Assembly: GCF_031453675.1 (NCBI RefSeq)
Contig: NZ_JAVIZX010000001.1
Span: 310,001 to 374,000 of the forward strand
DNA: 64,000 nucleotides
From: Paracidovorax wautersii
Lineage (GTDB): Bacteria; Pseudomonadota; Gammaproteobacteria; Burkholderiales; Burkholderiaceae_C
Reading direction: 5' to 3'
Of the stretch, positions 55,762 through 64,000 are shown piece after piece. Numbering within the stretch: position 1 is the first letter of the stretch; every line of letters starts with the position of its first letter. The position numbers and the translations under genes were made by a program. The notes below the pieces were generated by a model. That model ran no database searches. It was not told where the DNA came from and saw only the letters and a program-made list of their open reading frames with translations.

Positions 55762-55781
55762 CGGAGCAGCGCAAGGAGCCC

Positions 55782-55847
55782 TTCTGGCGTCGTTGCCGCA
55801 TCTTGTCGTAGCGTTGCTACTGCCTGCGATGCGGCGCCTAGCCAGAA
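55782..55847. repeat. long imperfect hairpin between queE and queD
   Basis: TTCTGGC (55782-55788) pairs with GCCAGAA (55841-55847), and GCCGCATC pairs with GATGCGGC; TAGCGTTGCTA forms a small central dyad. The ~66-bp structure begins 20 bp after the queE stop and could end the bio-queE transcript or be a copy of another dispersed repeat. No T-run follows directly. Confidence 0.5.
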
Positions 55848-55914
55848 CCGCTTCGCTGGCCTCCTCGCGCCGCTTTCGCTCTGATCTTTATTTTTTCCCC
55901 CTGGTTTTTGCCCC

Positions 55915-56277
55915 ATGCAGTTCACCGTCCACCAACGTTTCTTCTTCGACGCCGCCCACACGCTGCAGCGCGCCATCGAGGCCGAAGGCAGCCGCCGCAT
56001 CCACGGCCACACCTACCATGCCGAGGTCTCCGTCACCGGCCCGCGCGATGCCCGGACGGGCATGGTGATCGACCTGGGCCACCTGCGGGCGCGCTGCCAG
56101 GCGCTGCGCGACCGGCTGGACCACCACCTGCTGGACGAAGTGCCCGGCCTGGGACCGGCCACGCTGGAGAATCTCTGCGTCTTCATCGCCGAGGCGCTGG
56201 CCGACCTGCAGCCCCGCCCCAGCCGGGTGCGCGTCTGGCGTGGCGGCGTAGGCGACGGCTGCGTGCTGGATCTCTAA
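55915..56277 (+). CDS. queD: 6-carboxy-5,6,7,8-tetrahydropterin synthase-like protein (QueD/PTPS family)
   Basis: 120 residues. Zinc ligands are His15 in FFFDAAHTLQR and His30/His32 in RIHGHTYHAEV. The catalytic Cys of the CxxxHGH motif is replaced by Ser26 (SRRIHGH); Glu22 and Glu24 precede it. The C-terminal LDHHLLDEVPGLGPATLENL contains the conserved His and Glu. Canonical QueD converts dihydroneopterin triphosphate to carboxytetrahydropterin, the substrate of QueE. The neighbouring queE supports that role, but the missing Cys leaves another pterin activity possible. Confidence 0.82.
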   Translation: MQFTVHQRFFFDAAHTLQRAIEAEGSRRIHGHTYHAEVSVTGPRDARTGMVIDLGHLRARCQALRDRLDHHLLDEVPGLGPATLENLCVFIAEALADLQPRPSRVRVWRGGVGDGCVLDL

Positions 56278-56344
56278 AAGCCAGCACATCCATTCCCACG
56301 CGGGCCATCCCGTTTTCTTTCCTCTTCTCAACCAAGGACCGACC

Positions 56345-56704
56345 ATGCCGCACCTGACCATCGAATACACCCGCAACCTGGCCGACTTCCCCGAAGCCCA
56401 GGCGCTCCAGGAGATCAACGCCGCGGTGACCGCCAGCCCCGAGATCCTGGACGAGGCCGACCTGAAGAGCCGCTTCGTGCACACGGACAGCTTCCAGGTG
56501 GGCACCGCGGCCGGGCCGCGCGCCTTCATCCACGCCCAGCTGCGCCTGCTGTCGGGCCGCACGCCGGAGGCCAAGCAGGACCTGGCCGGCCGCATCGCCG
56601 AGGTGCTGCGCCGCCTGGCACCCCGCCCGGCCGGCGTGCTGGTGCAGCTCAGCGTGGAGATCATCGACATGGACCGGCCCTCCTACGTCAAGGAACGGCT
56701 GTAA
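56345..56704 (+). CDS. 5-carboxymethyl-2-hydroxymuconate isomerase-like protein (tautomerase superfamily)
   Basis: 119 residues. Starts MPHLTIEYTRNLADF, so Pro1 of the mature protein is the expected catalytic base of the tautomerase superfamily. LFVHTDSFQVG-like and AFIHAQLRLLSGRT segments match CHMI (HpaF), which acts in homoprotocatechuate breakdown. No other genes of that pathway are nearby, so the physiological substrate may differ. AAGGACC precedes the start. Confidence 0.82.
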   Translation: MPHLTIEYTRNLADFPEAQALQEINAAVTASPEILDEADLKSRFVHTDSFQVGTAAGPRAFIHAQLRLLSGRTPEAKQDLAGRIAEVLRRLAPRPAGVLVQLSVEIIDMDRPSYVKERL

Positions 56705-56717
56705 CCGATATTTCGTG

Positions 56718-56773
56718 CCAAACAGGCCTGCAGCGCTTACTCCATAAGCGCTTACAGCTATATTTTCAATAGC
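56718..56773 (+). repeat. R1 palindromic repeat before the DTW gene
   Basis: CCAAACAGGCCTGCAGCGCT, then TACTCCATAAGCGCTTACAG and CTATATTTTCAATAGC. A complete R1 copy ending 3 bp before the start codon at 56777, with the same AATAGCATCATGG end as at scpA. Confidence 0.8.
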
Positions 56774-56776
56774 ATC

Positions 56777-57457
56777 ATGGATGTTTGCTCAGCAGCGCCT
56801 GCTGCGCGGCGCCCGCAGTGCGCACGCTGCCGGCGCCCCGCCAGCACCTGCCTGTGCCCCTGGGCCGCCCCGGTCGCCCACCGGGCCGAGGTGCTGGTGC
56901 TGCAGCACCCCCTGGAGGTAGCCCACGCCAAAGGCACGGCCCGCCTGCTGCACCTGTGCCTGCCCCGCAGCCGGATCGAGGTGGGCGAGCGCTTCGACCC
57001 CGCGCTGCTGCAGGATTGGCTGGCGGCGCCCACGGCCAGCGGCGTGCCCGCCCACGCCGTGCTGCTGTATCCCGACACCCCGCCGAACCCGTCGCTGCCG
57101 CTGCAGGCCCCGCCGCCGTTGCCGGCGCAGTGGATGGCCACGCCCGCGGCGCTGCGGCTGGTCGTGCTGGACGGCACCTGGCGCAAGAGCCGCAAGATGC
57201 TCTACCTGAACCCGCTGCTGCAGCAGTTGCCCCGCCTGCCGCTCGAGGATCTGCCCACGTCGCGCTACGGCCGCTTGCGCAGGGCCCAGGCCGCGCACCA
57301 GCTGTCCACCCTGGAGGCGGCCTGCGCCGCCCTGGCCCAGATCGACGGCGATGCAGCGCGCTACGCCCCGGTGCTGGCGGCCCTGGACGGTTGGATGGCC
57401 CAGGCCACCGGCTGGCAGCAGGCCGGTCAGCCCGGCCCCGTCAGAAGGCGTGAATGA
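56777..57457 (+). CDS. DTW-domain tRNA-uridine aminocarboxypropyltransferase
   Basis: 226 residues. The N-terminal Cys cluster PQCARCRRPASTCLCPWA and the DTW-family core VLQHPLEVAHAKGTARLL, LDGTWRKSRKMLYLNP and RYGRLRRAQ are present; the DTW motif itself reads D-G-T-W. Members (TapT/YfiP) attach an aminocarboxypropyl group from S-adenosylmethionine to uridine 47 of tRNA. The ATG follows an R1 repeat by 3 bp with no classical Shine-Dalgarno sequence. It is convergent with the pabB-pabC gene. Confidence 0.88.
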   Translation: MDVCSAAPAARRPQCARCRRPASTCLCPWAAPVAHRAEVLVLQHPLEVAHAKGTARLLHLCLPRSRIEVGERFDPALLQDWLAAPTASGVPAHAVLLYPDTPPNPSLPLQAPPPLPAQWMATPAALRLVVLDGTWRKSRKMLYLNPLLQQLPRLPLEDLPTSRYGRLRRAQAAHQLSTLEAACAALAQIDGDAARYAPVLAALDGWMAQATGWQQAGQPGPVRRRE

Positions 57458-57602
57458 ATCCGGCGTGGCCGAGCAGGCTGCGAAAACGCGGCCCCTCAAG
57501 GCGCCAAGCGCAGCCCTAGCCCGGGCCAGGGCGAGCATTTGCAACGCAGAGGGGGCGCTTTTTGGCAGAACGAGCGGACATGGCGGGTGCGTTCGCGCCT
57601 TC

Positions 57603-59447
57603 TCAAGCCAGCACCGCCGGCAGCCAGCCCCGCAGGCTGTTGACGAAGGCCCAGGCACGCAGGCGGGGCACGTCGTCCACGCGCAGCACGGACTCGGTCA
57701 CGCGGCCCTCGCCCAGCGCCACGGCCCGGCCCACGCCGGGCAGCAGGCCGCAGGCCAGCGGCGGTGTGACCCAGACGCCGTCCTCGCGCTGGGCGGCGAT
57801 GTTGCCGAAGGTGGTCTCGGTGATTTCGCCCGCCGCGTTGTAGAGCACGGTGTCGAACACGCCCGAGCCCGGCGCGGGCGCGAAGGCCGCGTAATGCGCG
57901 CGGCGCGTGGTCTTGTGGCGCACGAATTCGCTGTGGGCCTCTGCGAACGCCTTGCCGGCCAAGGCCAGGCGCACCGGCCCGGCGGCCTGGGGCACCAGCG
58001 CAAACGCTTCCGCCCGCGGGCTGCCATCGGCGCGCAGCAACAGCCGCGCACGCCAGGCCCCCTGCGGGTGGGTGGCCGCCAGGGCATGCAGGCAGGCATC
58101 GATGCGCTCTGCGTCCCACGGAACGTTGAAATGCGCCGCAGAAGCCTCCATGCGCGCCAGGTGTTCGGCCCGGTGGCGGAAGGCGCCGTCGACCAGCGCC
58201 AGGGTTTCCAGGAGGTCGAACGGCTCGCTGGCGCGCACGAGGAAGGCGCGCTTGTGCTGCCACTCCTGCCATTCCGCATCGGCCCGCGCGCCGTGGGTGA
58301 TGCCGCTGCCGATGCCGCAGCGCGCTTCGGCGCCGTGCAGCTCGACGGTGCGGATGGGCACGTTGAAGGTCGCCGCCAGCCCGCCGCCGGGCCGCGGGCG
58401 CACCACGCCCAGCGCGCCGCAGTACCAGCCGCGCGGGCCGTCCTCCAGCGCGTGGATGGCCTGCATGGCGCGCACCTTGGGCGCACCGGTGATGGAGCCG
58501 CAGGGGAACAGCGCGGCGAACACCCGGTCCAGCGTGGTGCCCGCGGGCGTATCGGCCTGCACGTCGGAGGTCATCTGCCACACCGCAGGCAGCGCCTGGG
58601 TGTGGAACAGCGCCGGCACGCGCACGCTGTGCGGCGTGGCGATGCGCGAGAGGTCGTTGCGCAGCAGGTCCACGATCATCACGTTCTCGGCCCGCTCCTT
58701 GGGGCTGGCGCGCAGGGCCGCCGCGCGCTCGGCGTCTTCGGCCGGCGTGGCGCCGCGCGGGGCCGTGCCTTTCATGGGCCGGGCCAGCAGCGTGCCGCAT
58801 GGCACGCCCTCCGGGCCTTCGCCCCCGTCCTGCCAGTCGAAGAACAGCTCGGGCGAGGCCGACAGCACCTGCTCGCCGTCCAGCTCCAGGTACAGCCCGT
58901 AGCCGCCCGGCTGCGCCCGCTGCAGCGCGGCGAACAGCGCCTGCGCCGTGGCGCGCGGGCCGGCCGCGGATCCCGCCGAGTGCGCTGGCGCCGCCACGGT
59001 GCCGCGCAGCATGCCGGTGTAGTTGACCTGGTAGTACTCACCCGCCGCGATGCCGGCGTGGAGGGCCGCCAGCGCCGCATCGAACGGCGCGCGCTGCGGC
59101 TCCGTGTGCCAGTCGACGGTGGGCTCGTGCGCCACCGGCGGGGCCGCGGCCGGCCACGGCCCGGGTGCATCGAACACGGCGAACCAGGCCAGCGGCTGCC
59201 CCGGCGCCCCGGCATGGGTGCGCAGCGCGCCGTCGAACGCTGCCGCGACCTCGTAGCGCAGGCCGCCCACGCACCAGGCGCCGGCGCGCGCGGCCGCGTC
59301 CACGGCGCGCAGCACGCCGGGCACCTCGGCCAGCGTGTACGCCGCCAGCACGCGCTGCGGCGGCCCGGCGAAAGCGTGGCGCAGCCGGACGCCGCCGTCC
59401 GCCGCGGCCCGCGGGTCGGTGAAGTCGATCAGCGCAGTCAGATCCAA
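57603..59447 (-). CDS. pabB: fused aminodeoxychorismate synthase component I / 4-amino-4-deoxychorismate lyase
   Basis: 614 residues. Residues ~1-400 are the chorismate-binding PabB domain (ARPMKGTAPRG, ENVMIVDLLRNDLSRI, FPCGSITGAPKVRAMQAIH, CGIGSGITHGA). Residues ~410-614 are a class IV aminotransferase-type PabC lyase (FDLLETLALVDG, VRHKTTRRAHY, ITETTFGNIAA). Together they make 4-aminobenzoate for folate. No ATG exists at the 5' end: the best start is TTG at 59447, inside an R1 repeat, with a TAA 15 bp upstream in frame. PabA is not in the window. Confidence 0.92.
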   Translation of the reverse strand: MDLTALIDFTDPRAAADGGVRLRHAFAGPPQRVLAAYTLAEVPGVLRAVDAAARAGAWCVGGLRYEVAAAFDGALRTHAGAPGQPLAWFAVFDAPGPWPAAAPPVAHEPTVDWHTEPQRAPFDAALAALHAGIAAGEYYQVNYTGMLRGTVAAPAHSAGSAAGPRATAQALFAALQRAQPGGYGLYLELDGEQVLSASPELFFDWQDGGEGPEGVPCGTLLARPMKGTAPRGATPAEDAERAAALRASPKERAENVMIVDLLRNDLSRIATPHSVRVPALFHTQALPAVWQMTSDVQADTPAGTTLDRVFAALFPCGSITGAPKVRAMQAIHALEDGPRGWYCGALGVVRPRPGGGLAATFNVPIRTVELHGAEARCGIGSGITHGARADAEWQEWQHKRAFLVRASEPFDLLETLALVDGAFRHRAEHLARMEASAAHFNVPWDAERIDACLHALAATHPQGAWRARLLLRADGSPRAEAFALVPQAAGPVRLALAGKAFAEAHSEFVRHKTTRRAHYAAFAPAPGSGVFDTVLYNAAGEITETTFGNIAAQREDGVWVTPPLACGLLPGVGRAVALGEGRVTESVLRVDDVPRLRAWAFVNSLRGWLPAVLA

Positions 59448-59499
59448 ATCAGGCTCCAGCGCTTATACAGCAAGCGCAAACAGCTACCAAATCAATAGC
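59444..59499 (+). repeat. R1 palindromic repeat between pabB and nadA
   Basis: CCAAATCAGGCTCCAGCGCT, then TATACAGCAAGCGCAAACAG and CTACCAAATCAATAGC. A complete copy of R1. It ends 5 bp before the nadA stop, and its left edge supplies the TTG start of the pabB-pabC gene on the opposite strand. Confidence 0.8.
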
Positions 59500-59504
59500 G
59501 CACA

Positions 59505-60633
59505 TCAGGCAGCGCCCAGGTGGGGCACCAGCGCTCCGGCCGGCTGTCCGCTCCGGAGCGCGGCGGTGAAGGCCAGCATGCGGTCGATGGGCTGGCGGGC
59601 GCGCGGGATCAGGGCCGGGTCCACCGCGATGGCGTTGGCGCCGGTCTCCAGCACGCGCGCCACGTCGGCCAGGCCGTTCATCGCCATCCACGGGCAGTGC
59701 GCGCAGCTCTTGCAGGTGGCGCTGTGGCCGGCGGTGGGCGCTTCGTGGAAGGTCTTGCCCGGGTTGAGCGTGCGCAGCTTGTGCAGCATGCCGTTGTCGG
59801 TGGCCACGATGAAGTCGGTGGCGTCCAGCTCGCGCGCGGCCTTCAGGATGGCGCTGGTGGAGCCCACGGCGTCGGCCAGGGCGACCACGTCGGCCGGGCT
59901 TTCAGGGTGCACCAGCACCTTCGCCTGCGGGTGCTGGCGCTTCAGGTCCAGCAGCTCCTGCGCCTTGAACTCGTCGTGCACGATGCAGGCGGCCGTTCCA
60001 GAACAGCATGTCCGCGCCCGTCTCGCGCTGGATGTAGCCGCCCAGGTGCCGGTCCGGCGCCCACAGGATCTTGTGCCCGGCCGCGTGCAGCGCGCCCACG
60101 ATCTCCAGCGCGCAGCTGGAAGTGACCAGCCAGTCGGCCCGCGCCTTCACGGCCGCGCTGGTGTTGGCGTAGACCACGACCGTGCGGTCCGGGTGCTGGT
60201 CGCAGAAGGCGCTGAAGGCATCCGCGGGGCAGCCCAGGTCGAGCGAGCAGGTGGCGTCCAGGTCGGGCATGAGCACCGTCTTCTCGGGCGACAGGATCTT
60301 GGCCGTCTCGCCCATGAAGCGCACGCCGGAGACGACCAGCGTCTGCGCGGCGTGGTCGCGCCCGAAGCGCGCCATCTCCAGCGAATCGCTGACGATGCCG
60401 CCGGTGTCCTCGGCCAGGTCCTGCAGGTCGGGGTGCACGTAGTAATGCGACACCATCACCGCGTTCTTCTCGCGCAGCAGGGCGCGGATGCGGTCCTTGA
60501 GCGCAGCGCGCTCGGCCGGCGCGGGCTCGGCAGGAACGCGGGCCCAGGCATGGCGCGTGGCGCAGACGCCGCTGCCGCCATCGGCGGGCTGTTCGTATTC
60601 CACGGGCTGGAGGGCAAGGGTGTCGGTGGTCAT
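59505..60633 (-). pseudogene. nadA: quinolinate synthase, apparent +1 frameshift
   Basis: NadA condenses iminoaspartate with dihydroxyacetone phosphate to quinolinate on a 4Fe-4S cluster. The frame from ATG 60633 is a clear NadA to [10 protein letters not shown]; the remainder ([17 protein letters not shown] to the C-terminus) is in the next frame. GGCCGCC at 59986-59994 (plus strand GGCGGCC) in place of GGCGCC, one extra base, accounts for it. The total span (1129 bp) is one base over a multiple of three; corrected, the protein would have 375 residues. Cluster cysteines in [10 protein letters not shown] and ATCKSCAHC are present. Without correction the enzyme would be inactive. Confidence 0.87.
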
Positions 60634-60760
60634 GGCAGGGCGTGCGTCCGGGTGCGAAGAGCGCGGCGTGGTGATGGCAAGAGGCGGGGCGGCGGGAGCG
60701 TGCAACAGACGGCGCCGGGGCTGCTCAAAAGGTGTGAAGGGCGGGCTCGTTCACGCCGTC

Positions 60761-61642
60761 TCAGGCCAGGTCCTGCATGCGCATGGAGAAGTCGACGGCC
60801 TTCACGTCCTTGGTCAGCGTGCCGATGGAAATGCGGTCCACGCCGGTCTCGGCCAGCGCGCGCAGGCCGTCCAGCGTGACGCCGCCGGAGATCTCCAGGA
60901 TGGCGCCGCCGCCCGGCTGCGCGGCGTTGAGGCGCACGGCCTCCTGCAGCTGCGCCAGCGGCATGTTGTCCAGCAGCAGCATGGCGGCGCCGGCGTCCAG
61001 CGCCTCGCGCAATTGCGCGAGCGTCTCGACCTCGATCTCCACAAAGGCCGCCTGCGCCGCCACCGCGCGGGCGGCCTGCAGCACGGCCGTCACGCCGCCG
61101 GCCGCAGCGATGTGGTTTTCCTTGATCAGCACCGCGTCGTGCAGGCCGATGCGGTGGTTGGTGCCGCCGCCCATCCGCACGGCGTACTTCTGCGCCAGCC
61201 GCAGGCCGGGCAGGGTCTTGCGCGTGTCCACGATCTGCGCGCGCGTGCCCTGCACCGCGGCCACGTAGGTGTCCGTCTTGGTCGCCACGGCCGAGAGCAG
61301 CTGCAGGAAGTTGAGCGCCGTGCGCTCGGCACTGAGCAGCGCACGGGCCTGGCCCTCGACGGTGAACACCACGTCCCCTGCCGCACAGCGTCCGCCTTCG
61401 GCCACGTGCCACACGATGCGGGCCTGCGGGTCCAGCGCGCGGATGGCGGCGTCCACCCACGGCCCACCACAGACCACCGCCGCCTCGCGGGCGATCACGC
61501 GGGCCTGCACCCGCCGCGCGGGGTCGATCAGGCCGGCCGTGAGGTCGCCGGCCCCCACGTCTTCACCGAGGGCGCGGGCGACGTCCGCCTGGGCCAGCCG
61601 GGCCAGGAATGCCGCGTCGAACGGATGGTCGGGTTTTTTCAT
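60761..61642 (-). CDS. nadC: nicotinate-nucleotide pyrophosphorylase (carboxylating)
   Basis: 293 residues from the ATG at 61642 (the frame is open to 61681). NadC turns quinolinate and PRPP into nicotinate mononucleotide. Typical blocks: LGEDVGAGDLTAGLI, SAERTALNFLQLLSAVAT, IVDTRKTLPGLRLAQKYAVRMGGGTNHRIGLHDAVLIKENHI and LEISGGVTLDGLRALAETGVD. It lies upstream of nadA on the same strand with a 127-bp gap. Confidence 0.97.
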   Translation of the reverse strand: MKKPDHPFDAAFLARLAQADVARALGEDVGAGDLTAGLIDPARRVQARVIAREAAVVCGGPWVDAAIRALDPQARIVWHVAEGGRCAAGDVVFTVEGQARALLSAERTALNFLQLLSAVATKTDTYVAAVQGTRAQIVDTRKTLPGLRLAQKYAVRMGGGTNHRIGLHDAVLIKENHIAAAGGVTAVLQAARAVAAQAAFVEIEVETLAQLREALDAGAAMLLLDNMPLAQLQEAVRLNAAQPGGGAILEISGGVTLDGLRALAETGVDRISIGTLTKDVKAVDFSMRMQDLA

Positions 61643-61706
61643 GGGCGGCAAGCATAGCGGCATCGCATAGACTCGCCGCACTTTTCGGCCTCACCCCTTC
61701 CCGCCC

Positions 61707-62591
61707 ATGTCGCCAGAAACCGCCCCCACCGCCGCCACGCCCTACGGCACGCTGCCGCCGGCCTCTCCGCTGCCGCAGCGCCGCCCCGTGAGCCTTCCGC
61801 GCCTGGCGCAGATGCGCGCCGCCGGCGAGAAGATCACCATGCTGACGGCCTACGACGCCACCTTCGCCGCCGTGGCCGACGCGGCCGGCGTCGAGTGCAT
61901 CCTGGTGGGCGATTCGCTCGGCATGGTCTGCCAGGGCCTGCCCAGCACCGTGGGCGTGTCGCTCGACACCATGGCCTACCACACGGCCAGCGTCGCGCGC
62001 GGCCTGCACCGTGTGCAGGGCACGGCCTGGCTGGTCGCCGACCTGCCCTACGGCACGTATGCCGAGAGCCGCGAACAGGCCCTGCGCAGCGCCTGCGCGC
62101 TGATGCAGGCGGGCGCCCACATGGTCAAGCTCGAAGGCGGCGGCTGGACGGCGCCCACGGTGCAGTTCCTGGTCGAGCGCGGCGTTCCCGTCTGCGCCCA
62201 CCTGGGCCTGACGCCGCAGACGGTGCACGCCCTCGGCGGCTACCGCGTGCAGGGCAAGGGCGACGAGGCCGCGGCCACGCTGCGCCGGCACGCGCTGGAA
62301 CTGCAGGACGCCGGCGCCGCCATGCTGGTGCTGGAGATGGTGCCGGCCGCCCTGTCGCGCGCCCTCACGGCCGAGCTGCCGCACTGCCACACCATCGGCA
62401 TCGGCGCCGGCAGCGGCACCGCCGGCCAGGTCTTGGTGCTGCACGACATGCTGGGCGTGAACCTGGGCAAGAACCCCAAGTTCGTGCGCGACTTCATGCA
62501 GGAGGCCGGCAGCGTACGCGGCGCCATCGAGGCCTATGTGCAGGCCGTCAAGCAGGGCCGGTTCCCCGACGACGCGCTGCACGCCTGGTAA
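61707..62591 (+). CDS. panB: 3-methyl-2-oxobutanoate hydroxymethyltransferase
   Basis: 294 residues. PanB makes ketopantoate from 2-oxoisovalerate and methylene-tetrahydrofolate, the first step of pantothenate synthesis. Motifs: [67 protein letters not shown] and [18 protein letters not shown]. The N-terminal ~30 residues are a variable extension. panC follows after 59 bp. Confidence 0.97.
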   Translation: MSPETAPTAATPYGTLPPASPLPQRRPVSLPRLAQMRAAGEKITMLTAYDATFAAVADAAGVECILVGDSLGMVCQGLPSTVGVSLDTMAYHTASVARGLHRVQGTAWLVADLPYGTYAESREQALRSACALMQAGAHMVKLEGGGWTAPTVQFLVERGVPVCAHLGLTPQTVHALGGYRVQGKGDEAAATLRRHALELQDAGAAMLVLEMVPAALSRALTAELPHCHTIGIGAGSGTAGQVLVLHDMLGVNLGKNPKFVRDFMQEAGSVRGAIEAYVQAVKQGRFPDDALHAW

Positions 62592-62650
62592 TCCCCGCCC
62601 TTCTCGCCTCCTTTTCTTCCTTCACCCGCCGGCGTGCCGGCCTGCTCCGG

Positions 62651-63505
62651 ATGATCATCACCCCCACCATCGCCGACCTGCGCGCCGCCCTGGCCCAGCG
62701 TGGCCGACCCGCCTTCGTGCCCACCATGGGCAACCTGCACGACGGCCACATCGCCCTGGTGGCGCAGGCCCGGCCGCTGGGCGACGTCACCGTGGCCAGC
62801 ATCTTCGTGAACCGCCTGCAGTTCCTGCCGCACGAGGATTTCGACAGCTATCCGCGCACCTGGGAGGCCGACTGCGCCCGGCTGGAGGCCGCCGGCTGCG
62901 ACGTGCTCTTCGCCCCGCGCGAGGCCGATCTGTACCCCGCCCCGCAGACCTTCAAGGTGCAGCCCGACCCGGCGCTGGCCGACATCCTGGAGGGGCACTT
63001 CCGCCCCGGCTTCTTCACCGGCGTGTGCACGGTGGTGATGAAGCTGTTTTCGGCCGTGTTCTTCGCGGCCGGCGGCGGCACGGCCGTGTTCGGGAAGAAG
63101 GACTACCAGCAGCTCATGGTGATCCGCCGCATGGTGGAGCAGTTCGCCCTGCCGGTGCAGGTGGTGGCAGGCGAGACGCAGCGCGCGCCCGACGGCCTGG
63201 CGCTCAGCTCGCGCAACGGCTACCTCGGCACCGAGGAACGCGCGCAGGCGGTCGCGCTGTCGCAGGCGCTGCGCGCCCTGGCCGATGCCGTCCGCTCCGC
63301 CGCCACTCCCGGGCAACTGCAGGCGCTGGAGAGCGCGGCGCAAGACCGCTTGCGCACCCAGGGCTGGGCACCGGACTACCTCACCGTGCGCCAGCGCGGC
63401 AACCTGCAGCCGCCTGCCGACGCCGCGGCGCTGGCGGGTCCGTTGGTGGCGCTGGGGGCTGCCCGGCTGGGCAGCACGCGGCTGATCGACAACCTGGAGT
63501 GCTGA
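62651..63505 (+). CDS. panC: pantothenate synthetase
   Basis: 284 residues from the ATG at 62651. PanC joins pantoate and beta-alanine with ATP. The HIGH-like motif is in VPTMGNLHDGHIALV; other blocks are SIFVNRLQF, FGKKDYQQLMVIRRMV and LALSSRNGYL (KMSKS-like). The upstream open frame overlaps panB only as a shadow. Together with panB it supplies pantothenate for coenzyme A. Confidence 0.97.
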   Translation: MIITPTIADLRAALAQRGRPAFVPTMGNLHDGHIALVAQARPLGDVTVASIFVNRLQFLPHEDFDSYPRTWEADCARLEAAGCDVLFAPREADLYPAPQTFKVQPDPALADILEGHFRPGFFTGVCTVVMKLFSAVFFAAGGGTAVFGKKDYQQLMVIRRMVEQFALPVQVVAGETQRAPDGLALSSRNGYLGTEERAQAVALSQALRALADAVRSAATPGQLQALESAAQDRLRTQGWAPDYLTVRQRGNLQPPADAAALAGPLVALGAARLGSTRLIDNLEC

Positions 63506-63681
63506 TCTGCGCATCGCCCCGGCGAGCGGCGGCGCAGACCAGGGCACGGCGTGCGGCCTGACAGGCCCACGCTGCCGATAGGCCGGCGCCTACAGGCCGC
63601 GCGCCCTGTGTCGCACAACCCGGGGGTTTCCGCATCGATAAGGTGAAGCCATGTCTTCAACCCTTTGATCAGGAGTCCCTC

Positions 63682-63756
63682 ATGCCTATCATTCTCTGGC
63701 TTCTCGGCGTCCCACTGTCCGTTGTGCTGTTGCTCATGCTCTTCGGCGTGTTCTGA
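63682..63756 (+). CDS. 24-residue membrane peptide
   Basis: The ORF encodes MPIILWLLGVPLSVVLLLML followed by FGVF. It is a single hydrophobic helix. An excellent Shine-Dalgarno AGGAG lies 6 nt upstream of the ATG, which argues for translation despite the small size. No function is known. The preceding 176 bp hold no other recognised gene and may carry its promoter; the sequence ahead of it includes a TTTGATC stretch. Confidence 0.65.
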   Translation: MPIILWLLGVPLSVVLLLMLFGVF

Positions 63757-63783
63757 CGCGTCCCCCGGCACCTGGCCGCAGGC

Positions 63784-64000
63784 TCACCGCAGTTCCGCTG
63801 CGGGATCCCGGCCCATCAATGCGGCCACCGCCTCGGCAGGCCGCATTTTTGCGTCCAGCAGGTCCACCACGGCCTGGGTGATCGGCATGTCCACGCCCAG
63901 CGCCGCCGCCCGGTGCGCCACCGTGCGGGCGCTGTAAACGCCCTCGGCCACATGGCCCAGCGAGGCCACCACCTCGTCCAGTGTGCGCCCCTGCGCCAGC
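63784..64000 (-). CDS. gpsA: NAD(P)-dependent glycerol-3-phosphate dehydrogenase, C-terminal end
   Basis: The 3' end of a gene that starts beyond the window. The 71 visible residues, [20 protein letters not shown] and [20 protein letters not shown] then [25 protein letters not shown], match the GpsA C-terminus closely. The enzyme reduces dihydroxyacetone phosphate to glycerol-3-phosphate for phospholipid synthesis. It is convergent with the small membrane peptide gene. Confidence 0.9.
   Translation of the reverse strand, partial: LAQGRTLDEVVASLGHVAEGVYSARTVAHRAAALGVDMPITQAVVDLLDAKMRPAEAVAALMGRDPAAELR

Noticed and set aside
56345-56704. Part of a homoprotocatechuate degradation operon
   Set aside because: The CHMI-like gene stands alone; no other hpa-type genes are nearby.
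57458-57602. A small gene between the DTW gene and pabB
   Set aside because: The 145-bp convergent spacer has no start with a ribosome-binding site and no plausible protein.

Overview
The window is about 68% GC and looks like a chromosomal segment of a betaproteobacterium of the Comamonadaceae, most likely Acidovorax or a close relative. This rests on the protein sequences, on gene orders such as murA-hisG-hisD and DUF3460-scpA, on a short-form HisG, and on a family of GCGCTT/AAGCGC palindromic repeats between genes. The genus is an inference. No rRNA, tRNA or CRISPR array was seen.

Layout. 1-9113 (+): the 3' end of a Pel exopolysaccharide cluster (partial pelB, then pelC-D-E-F-G) and a spherulin-4-like lipoprotein. 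9140-18522 (-): a histidine/cell-wall block in the transcription order bolA, murA, hisG, hisD, then a terminator, a HEPN-type protein, an RHH/PIN toxin-antitoxin pair, hisC (frameshifted), hisB, hisH, hisA. 18597-27110 (-): an ABC-2 exporter, the mlaFEDACB lipid-transport operon and a polar amino-acid ABC importer. 27440-33741 (-): glutamate synthase gltBD. 33871-34680: a REP-associated tyrosine transposase in an AT-rich pocket. 34792-40811 (-): a YdeP-type molybdoenzyme with a small overlapping gene, an oxalate/formate-type MFS carrier with an FNR-like box upstream, and a LysR regulator.

40846-50079: mrp/apbC, a membrane-anchored Mrr-like nuclease, a patatin phospholipase, an orphan ParA-like ATPase, metG, a YitT protein, a BamE-like lipoprotein, a 267-bp MITE-like element, a DUF3460 gene and scpA. 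50218-63505 is a cofactor region: nadB, bioA-bioD-bioF-queE, queD, a CHMI-type isomerase, a DTW-domain tRNA-modification protein, a pabB-pabC fusion, nadA (frameshifted), nadC, panB and panC. A 24-residue membrane peptide and the 3' end of gpsA close the window.

Main points of interest. (1) The his genes are interrupted by accessory DNA: a terminator follows hisD, then come a HEPN (Rx4H) protein and a toxin-antitoxin pair whose toxin stop codon overlaps the hisC start, so hisC-B-H-A may be read from the antitoxin promoter. (2) hisC and nadA each carry an apparent +1 C insertion; real mutation and assembly error cannot be told apart here. (3) Three kinds of non-coding element recur or stand out: the R1 palindrome (about ten copies or fragments, several supplying or abutting start codons), the R2 hairpin (three copies, each directly after a stop codon), and a MITE-like element with 18-bp perfect inverted ends.
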